Origin: Areca catechu
Lineage: Eukaryota; Streptophyta; Magnoliopsida; Arecales; Arecaceae
Direction of reading: 5' to 3'
Assembly (NCBI GenBank): GCA_021397845.1
Contig: CM038043.1
Coordinates: 28,271,501 to 28,335,500, forward strand
Length of the DNA stretch: 64,000 nt
The position numbers and the translations under genes were made by a program. Shown here piece by piece: positions 12,523-23,622 of this stretch (its first letter is position 1; the number at the start of each line of letters is the position of its first letter). The notes under the pieces are model-generated. The model worked only from the letters and a program-made list of their open reading frames with translations, was not told the origin of the DNA and did not search any database.

Positions 12523-14377
12523 CTAAGAGACTATAGACTCTCTAGGTCTGACCCTAGTGTGGTGTGCACAAGAGTATTTACAATGGACTCCAAGCAAATG
12601 CCAGAGGGTATGCCAGAAGTATAATGCAAACCTAACATGCGTAATGAATGCATGCAGTACGCTAATCTCAGTTAAATGCAATCTAATAATCCTAGAAATG
12701 CTGGAGGTGTCAGGAAAGGGCAGAAAATAGGAAGTGGGTTCAGAATTAGTTTGGTAGGGTAGGGAAAAAGGTTCAAGGTTAGTTGGATAAAGTTCGATAT
12801 AAGAAGGCATGTCAAGGACTAATCCTAGACTAATGAGGCTAACCTTACGAGGTTGCGGTATATCTATGGGGTTTGCATAATGGAAGGATGGGTTACTAAT
12901 CTCAGGGAAGAGGTCCTTAATGGGAACTATAGGAGGAGGCTCATCTTGAAGGTATTGATTCAAAGAGATCAGGTCCTTAATAAATTCATCTGGTTCTTGT
13001 ATTTTTGGACTATACTTTATAGTTTGGCTCTCCTCTATGGTTTCCTCAGGTAAGGCTCTAGCAGTACCTAGGTTCTCTTCCTCTATTTGTTCTTCCACTA
13101 TAGCTTTAGGTTGGATGTGGTCAAGGCCAACTAGCTCTGGGTTGGTTTCTACCTGGGTATCTACTGGGTCAGCTAATTCGAGGTCTACTAAAGGTGTCTC
13201 CTCTTCTCCCTCATACTCATCCACTAGGCTCACATCAGCTTCATACACTTCCACGTTAATGTAAGCCTTGTGAATCTCAGGAATGGTTGGAGAAGGTCAG
13301 CTAGCAAGAAATTGGTTAGGTTCTGGTCTCTGATTATGGGTACTACTCCTAGTAGGTTCAGGTTGTATAAGGGGTAGTGGCTCACTACTGGGTTCATATT
13401 TAGGGGTACTAATCCTATGGGGTTCAAGTTGACTAAGGAAAACCTGACTAGTACTAGGCTGATACTTAGGGGTTATGGGTTCTCTGGGCTCATAGGACAA
13501 GGGTGCAGATCTATGGGTCATGGGATTAGAGGATCTGGGGTCATAGGATTTTGGGTCAGCTCCATGGTCAGGTTCTAAGGATGGATCATGGTATGGGGTC
13601 TTCCTTAGGTTGGGCTCCCTATTGGGTCAGGATATTGGGTTCTCCTAGGGTTGGACTCTCTATATGGGTCAGAATATTGGGTTCTCCTAGGGTTGGGCTC
13701 TCTATATGGGTCAGAGTATTGGGTTCTCCTAGGATTGGACTCCCTATATGGGTCAGAGTATTGGGTTCTCCTAGGATTGGACTCCCTATATGGGTCAGAG
13801 AATTGGGTTTTCCTAGGTTCAGTATCATAATAAGGGTCATGGTAAGGGGTTCTTCTAGGTTCAGTATTATAGTATGGGTCAGGCTGAGGGGCTCTCCTAG
13901 GTTCAACCTCTCGGTATGGATCAGGGTTTGGGGTCCTCCTAGGTTGAGGATTGTAGTACGGGTCAGGATAAGGGGCTCTCCTAGGTTCGCCTCATGGTAT
14001 AGATCAGGGTTTGGGGTTCTTCTAGGTTCAGGATTATAGTATGGGTCAGGATGAGGAGCTCTCCTAGGTACGACCTCATGGTATAGATCAGGGTTTGGGG
14101 TCCTTCTAGGTTGAGGGGACTCAAGATCTAGCTCAGACTGTGACCCATGGGTTCTTTCTATGGTCCCTACATGGCCTCCTAATTGGTCAAACCTATTGGC
14201 AAGATGGTCAATTCTATTGTTGGTTTGGGTACCAGACTGAGTTAACTGGGTAGTCAACTGGGCCATGGATTGGGTTAGTTGCTCAGTGAGTGCTTTTATT
14301 TGGGCCTGCAAATTTTTCATGGGTTCAGACATTTGTGAAGGAGGTGGGTGATATGAGACCCCTGATCTAGTGCTCAT
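12523..14377 (-). pseudogene. Element B: gag-like proline-rich ORF with conserved C-terminus
   Basis: About 600 codons on the - strand from ATG at 14377. Seen: an N-terminus MSTRSGVSYHPPPSQMSEP; a predicted coiled coil (QAQIKALTEQLTQSMAQL to RIDHLANRFDQLGGHVG); a long P/R/Y-rich tandem repeat region (DPYRESNPRRTQYS units); an acidic stretch (VDEYEGEEETPLVDLEL); and a C-terminus with SYFLPFPDTSSIS, FALYFWHTLWHLLGVH and SCAHH. I do not recognise a standard Gag capsid, protease or RT. Frameshifts near 13990 and 13300 break it. The position, first after the primer site, suggests a Gag-derived RNA-packaging or particle protein, but that is inference. Elements A and C carry homologous ORFs. Confidence 0.75.
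13619..13815 (-). repeat. 42-bp tandem repeats in the gag-like ORF of B
   Basis: About five units of 42 bp are visible on the + strand, each with GGGTCAG, ATTGGGTTCTCCTAGG and CTCYCTATAT. They encode a 14-residue unit rich in Tyr, Pro and Arg. Looser versions continue to about 14100. Being a multiple of three, the unit can change copy number without breaking the frame. Confidence 0.9.
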
Positions 14378-15240
14378 GCAAGACTTGATCAGACCGACTA
14401 CAACTGACTAGACCTAGAGTCTAAACTAGATGCTCAATCAGGGTGGCAAACTAGCCTATAGTAACCCTGTACTCAGCCAGGCAGGTGTAAGGGGAGTGTT
14501 AGGTCCCTGATTGCCAATCCTAGATACCAATCAGAGATTGGCCAGGTAGGCAGACCAGTACACAAGCCCTTCGGGATTGAATCCCTGAACCACTGTTCTA
14601 GGTACTGAGCACAAGGCACATACAGGTTAACTTGACATAGTGATCTAACACTAGCCCGGACCCGACCAGTTGGTGTCCCTAGCCCACTAGGGCAAATTAA
14701 GTCTAGTTAATTTTAGTTTAAGGCTTGAGACCGAATGCAAGGGATGTGGTTTTGGGCTAAGGAGAGGTTATCAACTCCTCCCCTTATCTGATATAGAAAG
14801 AGTGCCCTTAAAGGTAGATTATGCAATGATGGCAGGCAGATGAGGATGCAAATTAGGGTTTAGATATTTTTTTGGTATTTTTGGAGAATATATAATTTTA
14901 TTTATTATTTTGGTATTTTCTTAAAAAGAAGAAAACTTGCAAATTATGGCCTAATATGCAGGAAATATACTAAAATTAAAAGATATGCCAAAATGCTAAA
15001 CAAAACCCTAAAACTTCGAACTTGTCTTGCCGAAAAAAATAGAGCCAAAACTTTGCAGGATGTATTTCGGCTTGCAGAAAATTCATAGGCCATAATAAAA
15101 TCTTCAAAAATTCTTAAAATTACCGTGAATTATGATAAACCCAAAAAATAAATTTTAGAATTTTTGGAGTTTTTATCAGGGAGAAATAATTAAAATAACA
15201 GAGTATATATAGACTAAAAAATTATAGAAAACAAGCCCTA
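14378..15240 (-). other. Element B 5' leader, no gene
   Basis: 863 bases between the primer site and the gag-like start. The part near 14870-15200 is AT-rich. I see no coding signal. The same leader is present, reversed, in element C (18741-19568). Confidence 0.8.
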
Positions 15241-15258
15241 ATCTAAGCTCTGATACCA
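15241..15258 (-). other. Primer binding site of element B (tRNA-Met type)
   Basis: The - strand reads TGGTATCAGAGCTTAGAT two bases inside the 5' LTR. This is the usual plant initiator tRNA-Met primer match. Confidence 0.92.
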
Positions 15259-15260
15259 GA

Positions 15261-16714
15261 TGATGGGTGACTAATATGCATGCAATTCTTTTTGTATGTT
15301 TTACATGTTAAGTTAGGTGATTAATTCCTGAATTTTAGATCAAAATCATTTGTAGAGAATTTTGTATGAATTTTTGAAGATCAGCATGCAGATTAGGACC
15401 TAGAAAAGTAGCAAAGAAGGACCGTTGGGGCTGAGAAGCCTCGGTTAGAGCAAGTTCTCCTACAATAAAACTACTGGACGTAGAGGGGTGTACCTGACAA
15501 TGTCTGTGAAGATCGCAGCGAAGGGGTCTCTCGTTCCTCGACGGATGCGGCCTGAAAAATCGAGCCAATGACCTGTGGATACCCGGCTTTCTGCTCGGTG
15601 GTCCGATTGAGGCTTGGCTGGAGTCGATGGATTCGTAGGAACTCGGGGACCTGCAAACGACCTGTCAGGGGTTAGAAAGCTCACAAAGGAATAAGAAAAC
15701 AAAGGGAAAACAGCAAGGGAAGGCTTTTTTGGAGTGGGCGTCCAGGGATCTGAGAGGCTTGTTGGTAGCAGGAAGATGATTGCAGCACTGGGAAGAAAAA
15801 CTCTCACAAACCCCTTTATGCACACAGCAGGGTATCACACAACTCAATAGAAGAACTCAAGGTTTTAATTCATATCAAAAATTCTCCCTTCATACAAGAG
15901 GCTAGGGTCCCTTAAATAGACCCTTAACCTTGGGCTCCAAGTAAGGGCACATTAGTCTTTACATGAGAATCCTTTTCCCTCTCAAACCCTAGCTAGAAAA
16001 TAAGGAAACATTAGGTAGAAAAATCCCTAAAAATTTTGTTGACTTGGCCAATACTCCAAGTATGCCTAGGGGGGCGTGCTGGGCTTCTAAGAGCAGCAAG
16101 AGGCCGGCCCAAAGGGGCCCGGGTGCATGGGTTTGGGCCTCTGGAAGCTGGGGTGGCCTGGTAGCCAGGTAGCAGGAATATTCCTGGTATCTTGCTTCTT
16201 AGGGGATTGGGCTTGGCGCCTGGGCTTGATTTCTTTGGGCTAGGATGCAGATGGACCTCTAAAATCATGGATGCCTTGGTCTATGAATATATTTTGACAT
16301 CTGGAAGGAAATCTGGGCATCTGGAGGGCATCTGCAAGGAATTAGGGTTCCTGATTTTCCTCCTGGGGACTTCAAATCTTCAAGCTGGGTTGGACTTGGG
16401 CTAAACTTCCATGTCTTCAATCTGGTTGGACTTGGTATTTACTTGTATGATGTGGTCTTGAGTCTTCAGTATGCTTGGATAGGACTAAAAAAAAATAAAA
16501 TTAGCTCAACATGAGTTGACCAACATTGGACTGAACTAGCTCAACATGAGCTGACTAGTACAGAACTGAAATAACAACTCAAAATACTCAAAGAACAACT
16601 AAAATGGACTCAGATGAGCTAAGCCCTTATTACAGATGGACTCATAAATTATTGATCAATTTACAGACGGTTGAAAAGCCTCTGTCTTATTCTGGTGCCT
16701 CCGGGTCCCCACCA
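15261..16714 (-). repeat. Element B 5' LTR
   Basis: 1454 bp, the partner of 10403-11855. It carries the exon-like module at 15494-15650 with both splice-like dinucleotides intact on the - strand. Confidence 0.93.
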
Positions 16715-16768
16715 TAGGGCCTAAACTTACTAGACCATTGGTTCTCTAGGCTTGACCCTAGCCTGGTA
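16715..16768 (-). pseudogene. 54-bp island of element A between B and C
   Basis: It starts with the right TAGGG copy of B's target duplication (16715-16719) and ends with the left TGGTA copy of C's (16764-16768). In between, the - strand reads RVKPREPMV followed by a stop, which is the last part of element A's gag-like ORF (compare RVRPRES in B and RIKPREP in C). So two related elements entered A within about 45 bp of each other. Confidence 0.9.
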
Positions 16769-18722
16769 TGGTGGGGACACCGGAGGCACCATAATAAGAT
16801 AGAGGCTTTTCAACCCTCTATAAATTGATCAATAATTTATGAGTCCATCTTTAATAAAGGCTTAGCTCATCTGAGTCCATTTTAGTTGTTATTTGAGTTT
16901 TTTGAGTTGTTATTTCAGTTCTGTACTAGTCAGCTCATGTTGAGCTAGTTCAGTCCAATGCTGGTCAGCTCATGTTGAGCTAATTTTATTTTTTTTGAGT
17001 CCTATCCAAGCATACTGAAGACTCAAGACCACATCATACAAGTAAAGACCAAGTCCAACCAGATTGAAGACATGGATGTTTAGCCCAAGTCCAACCCAGC
17101 TTGAAGATTTGAAGACCCCAGGAGGAAAATCAGAAACCCTGATTCCTTGCAGATGCCCTCCAGATGCCCAGATTTCCTTCCAGATGCCAAAATATATTCA
17201 TAGACCAAGGCATCCATGATTTTAGAGGTCCATCTGCATCCTAGCCCAAAGAAATCAAGCCCACGCACCAAGCCCAAGCCCTTAAGAAGCAAGATACTAG
17301 GGAATATTCCTGCTACTTGGCTACCAGGCCACCCCAGCTTCCAGAGGCCCAAACCCATGCACCCGGGCCCCTTTGGGCCGGCCCCTTGCTGCTCTTAGAA
17401 GCCCAACACGCCCCCTAGGTGTCCTTGGAGTGTTGGCCAAGTCAAGAGAAATTTTAGGGATTTTTTCTACCTAATGTTTACTTATTTTCTAGCTAGGGTT
17501 TGAGAGGGAAAAGGATTCTCATGTAAAGACTAATGTGCCCTTACTTAGAGCCCAAGGTTAAGGGTCAATTTAAGGGACCCTAGCCTCTTGTATGAAGGGA
17601 GAATTTTTGATGAATGAAACCCTTGAGTTCTTCTATTGAGTTGTGTGATACCCTGCCGTGTGCATAAAGGGGTTTGTGAGAGTTGTTCTTCCCGGTGTTT
17701 GCAATCATCTTCCTGCTGCTAACAAACCCTCCAGATCCCTGGATGCCCACTCCAAAAGAAGCCTTCCCTTGCTGTTTTTTCTTTGTTTTCTTGTTTCTTT
17801 GTGAATTTTCTAACCCCTGACAGGTCGTTTGCAGGTCCCTAAGTTCCTACGAATCCAACGACTCCAGCCAAGCCTCAATCGAACCATCGAGCAGAAAGCC
17901 GGGTATCCATGGGTCATTGGCTCGATTTTCCAGGCCGCATCTATCGAGGAACGAGAGACCCCTTCACTGCGATCTTCACAGATGTTGTCAGGTACACCCC
18001 TCTACCTCCAATAGTTTTATTGTAGGAGAACTTGCCCTAACCGAGGCTTCTCAGCCCCGGCGGTCCTTCTTTGCTACTTTTCTAGGTCCTAATCTGCATG
18101 CTGATCTTCAAGAATTCATACAAAATTCTCTACAAATAATTTTGATCTAAAACTCGAAAATTAATTACCTAACTCAACATGTAAAACATACAAAAAAAAT
18201 TGCATGCATATTAGTCCCCCATCTCAGATCTCTGGACGCCCACTCCAAAAGAAGCCTTTCCTTGTTGTTTTTCATTTGCTTTCTTGTTCCTTTATGAGTT
18301 TTCTAACCCCTGATAGGTCATTTACAGGTCCTCGAGTTCCTACGAATCCAACGACTCCAGCCAAGCCTCAATCGGATCACCGAGCAAAAAGCCGGGTATC
18401 CGCGGGTCTTTGGCTCGGTTTTTCAAGCCGCATCCGTCGAGGAACGAGAGACCCTTTTGCTGCGATCTTCACAAACGTTGTCAGGTACACCCCCTCTACC
18501 TCCAGTAGTTTTATTATAGGAGAACTTGCCCTAACCGAGGCTTCTCAGCCCCGGCGATCCTTCTTTTCTACTTTTCTAGGTCCTAATCTGCATGCTTTTC
18601 TTCTAAAATTCATATAAAATTCCCTACAACTTATTTTAATCTAAAATTCAGGAATTAATCACTCAACCCCACATATAAAACATACAAAAAAAAAAAATTT
18701 CATGCATATTAGTTCCTCATCA
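16769..18722 (+). repeat. Element C 5' LTR with partial tandem duplication
   Basis: 1954 bp, against 1458 bp for the 3' LTR. A complete LTR runs from 16769 to about 18223. A second partial copy of its right third (from the ATCTCAGATCTCTGG point) then fills about 18224-18722 and leads into the primer site. The joint falls at CATC, which occurs both at the LTR end and at the internal start point. Two copies of the exon-like module result: 17835-17991 and 18328-18484. Confidence 0.9.
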
Positions 18723-18724
18723 TT

Positions 18725-18740
18725 TGGTATCAGAGCTTAG
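18725..18740 (+). other. Primer binding site of element C (tRNA-Met type)
   Basis: TGGTATCAGAGCTTAG, two bases after the LTR end CATCA. Confidence 0.93.
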
Positions 18741-19568
18741 ATTAGGGCTTGTTTTATGCAATTCTTTTGTCCGTATATGCTCTATTAGTTTAATTATTTC
18801 TCCCTAATAAAAACTCCAAAAATTATGAAATTTACTTTTCTAGATTCATCATAATTCGCAATAATTTTAAGAATTTTCGCAGATTTTATTATGACCTGTG
18901 AAATTTTTTCAAGCCAAAATACAGCATGTAAATTTTTGGCTCTATTTTTTTTCAGCAAGACAAGTTTGGAAGTTTTAGGGTTTTGTTTAGCATCTTTTGC
19001 ATATCTTTTAATTTTAGTATATTTCTTGAATATTAGGCCATGATTTGCAAGTTTTCTTCTATTTAAAAAAAATACCAAAAACATCTAAACCCTAATTTGC
19101 ATCCTCATCTGCCTGCCATCATTGCATAATTTACTTTTAAGGTCACTCTTGCTATATCAGATGGGGGGAGGATTTGATCACCTCTCCTTAGCCCAAAACC
19201 GCATCCCTTGCATTCGGTCCCAAGCCTTAACCTAAAATTAACTAGACTTAATTTGCCCTAGTGGGCTAGGGACACCAACTGGTCGGGTCGGGCTAGTGTT
19301 AGATCACTATGTCAAGTTAACCTGTGTGTGCCTTGCGCTCAGTGTCTAGAATTGTGGTTTAGGGATTCAATCCGAAGGGCTTGTGTCCTGGTTCGCCTAC
19401 CTGGCCAATCTCTGATTGGTGTCTAGGATTGGCAATCAGGGACCTAACACTCCCCTTACACCTGCCTGGCTGAGTACAGGGTTACTATAGGCTAGTTTGC
19501 CACCCTGATTGAGCATCTAGTTTGGACTCTAGGTCTAGTCAGCTATAGTCGGTCTGATCGAGTCTTAC
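18741..19568 (+). other. Element C 5' leader, no gene
   Basis: An AT-rich first half (18760-19100), then a more mixed second half up to the gag-like ATG. It matches the reversed leader of B. No coding signal seen. Confidence 0.8.
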
Positions 19569-21492
19569 ATGAGCACTAGATCAGGAGTTTCATATCACCC
19601 ACCTCCTTCACAAATGTCTGAACCCATGAAAAATTCACAAGCCCAAATAAAAGCCCTAGCTGATCAAATGGCCCAGATGGCTACCCAGATAACTACCCAG
19701 ATGACTACCCAGATGACCCAGTTAACTCAGTCTCGTATTCAAACCAATGATAGAATCGACCATCTTGCCAATAGGTTTGATCAGTTAAAAGTCCGGGTAG
19801 GGACCCCAGAAAAAAACCCTTGGGTCACAGTCTGAGCCAGATCCTGATTCCCCTCAACCTAGGAGGATCCCAAACCCTGATCAATACCATGAGGTCGAAC
19901 CTAGGAGAGCCCCTTATCCTGACCCATACTACAATCCTCAACTTAGGAGGACCCCAAACCCTGATCCATACCTTGAGGCTGAACCTAGGAGAGCCCATCG
20001 TCATGACCCAATCCCTAAGGTTAGTCATAGAAGACCCAATCAGGATTTTATAGACCAGGAAGATAGATCCTATTTACCCTCTCCCTACAAGCCTAGTATA
20101 CCCACAACCTATAGATCTTATGACTCCAAATCCTATGAACCTAGAACCTATGAATCCATAACCTATGAACCTAGATCCTATGAAACTAGATCCCATGATC
20201 ATAGATCCTATGCACCCACACCCTATGAGCCTAGTAGACCCAACACCCAATATTCTGACCCATATAGGGAGTCCAACCCTAGGAGAACCCAATATTCTGA
20301 CCCATATAGGGAGTCCAACCCTAGGAGAACCTAGTATTCTGACCCATATAGGGAGTCTAACCCTAGGAGGACCCAATATCCTGACCCATATAGAGAGCCC
20401 AACCTTAGGAGGACCCCATACCATGATCCATTCTTAGAACCTGACCATAGAGCTGACCCAAAATCCTATGACCCCAGATCCTATAATCCCATGACCCATA
20501 GATCTGCACCCTTGTCCTATGAGCCCAGAGAACCCATAACCCCTAAGTATCAATCTAGTACTAGTCAGGTTTCCCTTAGTCAACTTGAACCCCATAGGAT
20601 TAGCACCCCTAAATATGAGCCCAGTAGTGAGCCACTACCCCTTAGGCAACCTGAACCTACTAGGATTAGTATCCATAATCAGAAACTAGGACCTAGCCAA
20701 TTTTTCCCTAGCCGACCTTTTCCAACCATTCCTGAGATTGACAAGGCTTACATTAACGTGGAAGTGTATGAAGCTGATGCAAACTTAGTGGATGAGTATG
20801 AGGGAGAAGAGGAGACACCTTTAGATGACCTAGAATTAGCTAACCCAATAGATACCTAGGTAGAAGCCAACCTAGAGGTAGTTGACCTTGACCACATCCA
20901 ACCTAAAGCTATAGTGGAAGAACAAATAGAGGAAGAGAACCTAGGTACTGCTACTAGAGCCTTGCCTGAGGAAACCATAGAGGAGAGCCAAATTATAGAG
21001 TCTAGTCCTAAAATACAAGAACCAGAAGAATTTATTAAGGACTTGATCTCTTTGAATCAGTACCCTCAGGATGAGCCTCCTCTTATAGTTCCCATTAAGG
21101 ACCTCTTCCCTGAGATTAGTAACCCATCCTTCCATTATGCAAACCCCATAGATATACCGCAACCTCGTAAGGTTAGCCTCATTATTCTAGGATTAGTCCC
21201 TGACGTGCCTTCTTTTATCGAACTTTATCCAACTAACCTTGAACCTTTTTCCCTACCCTACCAAACTACTTCTGAACCCACTTCCTATTTTCTGCCCTTA
21301 CCTGACACCTCCAGCATTTCTAGGATCATTAGATTGTATTTAGCTAAGATTAGCATACTGCATACATTCATCATGCATGTTAGGTTTGCATCTTACTTCT
21401 GGCATACTCTTTGGAATTTGCTAGGAGTTCATTGTAAATTTTCATGTGCATGTCAAGCTAGGATCAAACCTAGAGAACCTATAATCTATTAG
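19569..21492 (+). pseudogene. Element C: gag-like proline-rich ORF with conserved C-terminus
   Basis: It starts MSTRSGVSYHPPPSQMSEP at 19569, as in B. A coiled-coil-like stretch follows (Gln/Met/Thr-rich, then RIDHLANRFDQL). A run of six A near 19810 shifts the frame. The repeat region (DPYRESNPRRTQYS units) spans about 20235-20415, with a stop at about 20335 where its neighbours have Gln. A second Gln-to-stop change lies at 20857. The C-terminal part is open: EEQIEEENLGT, EFIKDLISLNQYP, SYFLPLPDTSSIS, YFWHTLWNLLGVH and SCACQARIKPREP. No catalytic motif is present. Role unknown; Gag-derived by position. Confidence 0.78.
20235..20415 (+). repeat. 42-bp tandem repeats in the gag-like ORF of C
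   Basis: Four units of CCATATAGGGAGTCCAACCC and flanks at 42-bp spacing, the reverse complement of the block at 13619-13815 in B. Confidence 0.9.
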
Positions 21493-21639
21493 GTTTAGAT
21501 CCAAAGAGTTCAATAAAATTTCCTTCGATAGGAATGCATAGTCGAGTCTGTTAGGTGTCAGTATGAGTCCTTTGCATTATTTGTTAGGAGTCTGCATGTG
21601 CCTAGCATGTTCACCACCCGCACTAATCTTAAAACAACT

Positions 21640-22145
21640 AGCTAATTTCTAAAGAAGGATCAAAGAATTTGATGTAGTGGATTCTATCTTGGTTAGGCTT
21701 AGGCCTAAAAGAAGCTTCATGCTCGCAGAGCCGGACCTTTTAAAGTGATAGAGAAGGTTGGATCAAATGCCTAGGTGTTAGACATGCCTTTGGATTTGGG
21801 CATTAGTTCTACCTTCAATATTACAGACCTGGTTGAGTATAGGGAACCGGCAGTGATACCTAGTAAGGCCTTTGGACCTATTCCTTTTCATTGTGAGTGA
21901 CCCTAACCTAGAGTGTCCACAAACAAATTTGGCCTAAGAGAGGAGAACGGATCGAGCGTATCCTGGATGATCAAGCCATCACGACCCAGGGCCATGACTA
22001 TCAACGCTTCCTGGTCCGATGGCAAGGCTGGCCAGAGTCGGACGATTCATGGATTTGTCGAGAGGACTTGCAATGCCTCAACCCAGACCTTCTCGAGAGA
22101 TATGTGAGCCAATCTGATCTTCACTCGACAGGGTCGAGTTCCTCC
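21640..22145 (+). pseudogene. Element C: integrase C-terminus and chromodomain remnant
   Basis: With two frame changes the + strand gives VRLRPKRSF, the GPY/F-type ARRAGPFKV, ISSTFNITDLVEYREPA, then an intact-looking chromodomain from about 21940: ERILDDQAITTQ, DYQRFLVRWQGWPESDDSWI, REDLQCLNPDLLERY. It is the best-preserved chromodomain in the window. There is no integrase core, RT or protease between it and the gag-like ORF. The last codons run to GSSSSHPWRIGG at the LTR border. Confidence 0.88.
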
Positions 22146-22159
22146 CACCCCTGGAGAAT

Positions 22160-23617
22160 TGGTGGGGACACCGGAGGCACCAGAATAAGACAGAGGCTTT
22201 TCAACCCTCTATAAATTGATCAATAATTTATGAGTCCATCTGTAATAAGGGCTTAGCTCATATGAGTCCATTTTAGTTGTTATTTGAGTTTTTTGAGTTG
22301 TTATTTCAGTTCTGTACTAGTCAGATCATGTTGAGCTAGTTCAGTCCAATGCTGGTTAGCTCATGTTAAGCTAATTTTATTTTTTTTGAGTCCTATCCAA
22401 GCATACTGAAGACTCAAGACCACATCATATAAGTAAAGACCAAGTCCAACCAGATTGAAGACATGGAAGTTTAGCCCAAGTCCAACCCAGCTTGAAGATT
22501 TGAAGACCCCAGGAGAAAAATCAGAAACCCTGATTCCTTACACATGCCCTCTAGATGCCCAGATTTCCTTCCAGATGCCAAAATATATTCATAGACCAAG
22601 GTATCCATGATTTTAGAGGTCCATCTGCATCCTAGACCAAAGAAATCAAGCCCAGACGCCAAGCCCAAGCCCCTAAGAAGCAAGATACCAGGGAATATTC
22701 CTGCTACCTGGCTACCAGGCCACCCCAGCTTCCAGAGGCCCAAACCCATGCACCCGGGCCCCTTTGGGCCGGCCCCTTGCTGCTCTTAGAAGCCCAACAT
22801 GCCCCCTAGGTGTCCTTGGAGTGTTGGCCAAGTCAAGAGAAATTTTAGGGATTTTATCTACCTAATGTTTCCTTATTTTCTAGCTAGGGTTTGAGAGGGA
22901 AAAGGATTCTCATGTAAATACTAATGTGCCCTTACTTGGAGCCCAAAGTTAAGGGTCTATTTAAGGGACCCTAGCCTCTTGTATGAAGGGAGAATTTTTG
23001 ATGAATGAAACCCTTGAGTTCTTCTATTGAGTTGTGTGATACCCTGCTGTGTGCATAAAGGGGTTTGCGAGAGTTTTTCTTCCCAGTGCTGCAATCATCT
23101 TCCTGCTGCCAACAAGCATCTCAGATCCCTGGATGCCCACTCCAAAAGAAGCCTTTCCTTGCTATTTTTCCTTTATTTTCTTGTTCCTTTGTGAGTTTTC
23201 TAACCCCTGACAGGTCATTTACAGGTCCCCGAGTTCCTACGAATCCAACGACTCCAGCCAAGCCTCAATCGGATCACCGAGCAAAAAGCCGGGTATCCGC
23301 GGGTCTTTGGCTCGGTTTTCCAGGCCGCATCCATCAAGGAATGAGAGACCCTTTTGCTGCGATCTTCACAGACATTGTCAGGTACACCCCCTCTACCTCC
23401 AGTAGTTTTATTGTAGGAGAACTTGCCCTAACCGAGGCTTCTCAGCCCGGCGATCCTTCTTTTCTACTTTTCTAGGTCCTAATCTGCATGCTGATCTTCT
23501 AAAATTCATATAAAATTCTCTAAAACTTATTTTAATCTGAAATTTGTGAATTAATCACTCAACCCCACATATAAAACATACAAAAAAAAAATTTGCATGC
23601 ATATTAGTTCCCCATCA
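22160..23617 (+). repeat. Element C 3' LTR
   Basis: 1458 bp, begins TGGTGGGGACACC after the short purine tract GGAGAA and ends CCCCATCA. Exon-like module at 23225-23381. Confidence 0.93.
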
Positions 23618-23622
23618 TGGTA

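Larger units (their letters stand above)
10403..16714 (-). mobile_element. Element B: non-autonomous chromovirus-type element nested in A
   Basis: LTRs at 10403-11855 and 15261-16714, primer site at 15241-15258, 6.3 kb in total, with a perfect 5-bp target duplication. Inside are only the gag-like ORF (14377 down to 12523) and an integrase C-terminus/chromodomain remnant (about 12450-11870). It is the same family as element C, in opposite orientation. Confidence 0.95.
16769..23617 (+). mobile_element. Element C: non-autonomous chromovirus-type element nested in A
   Basis: Same family as B, opposite orientation. 5' LTR 16769-18722 (with a partial duplication), primer site 18725-18740, gag-like ORF 19569-21492, chromodomain remnant to about 22140, 3' LTR 22160-23617. 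The target duplication TGGTA at 16764-16768 and 23618-23622 is exact. Confidence 0.95.

Noticed and set aside
13551..14039. 162-codon + strand ORF of WVRILGSPRVGL repeats (and its mirror at 20074-20424)
   Set aside because: It is the antisense shadow of the 42-bp repeats in the gag-like ORF; the sense reading starts after the primer site and matches element A.
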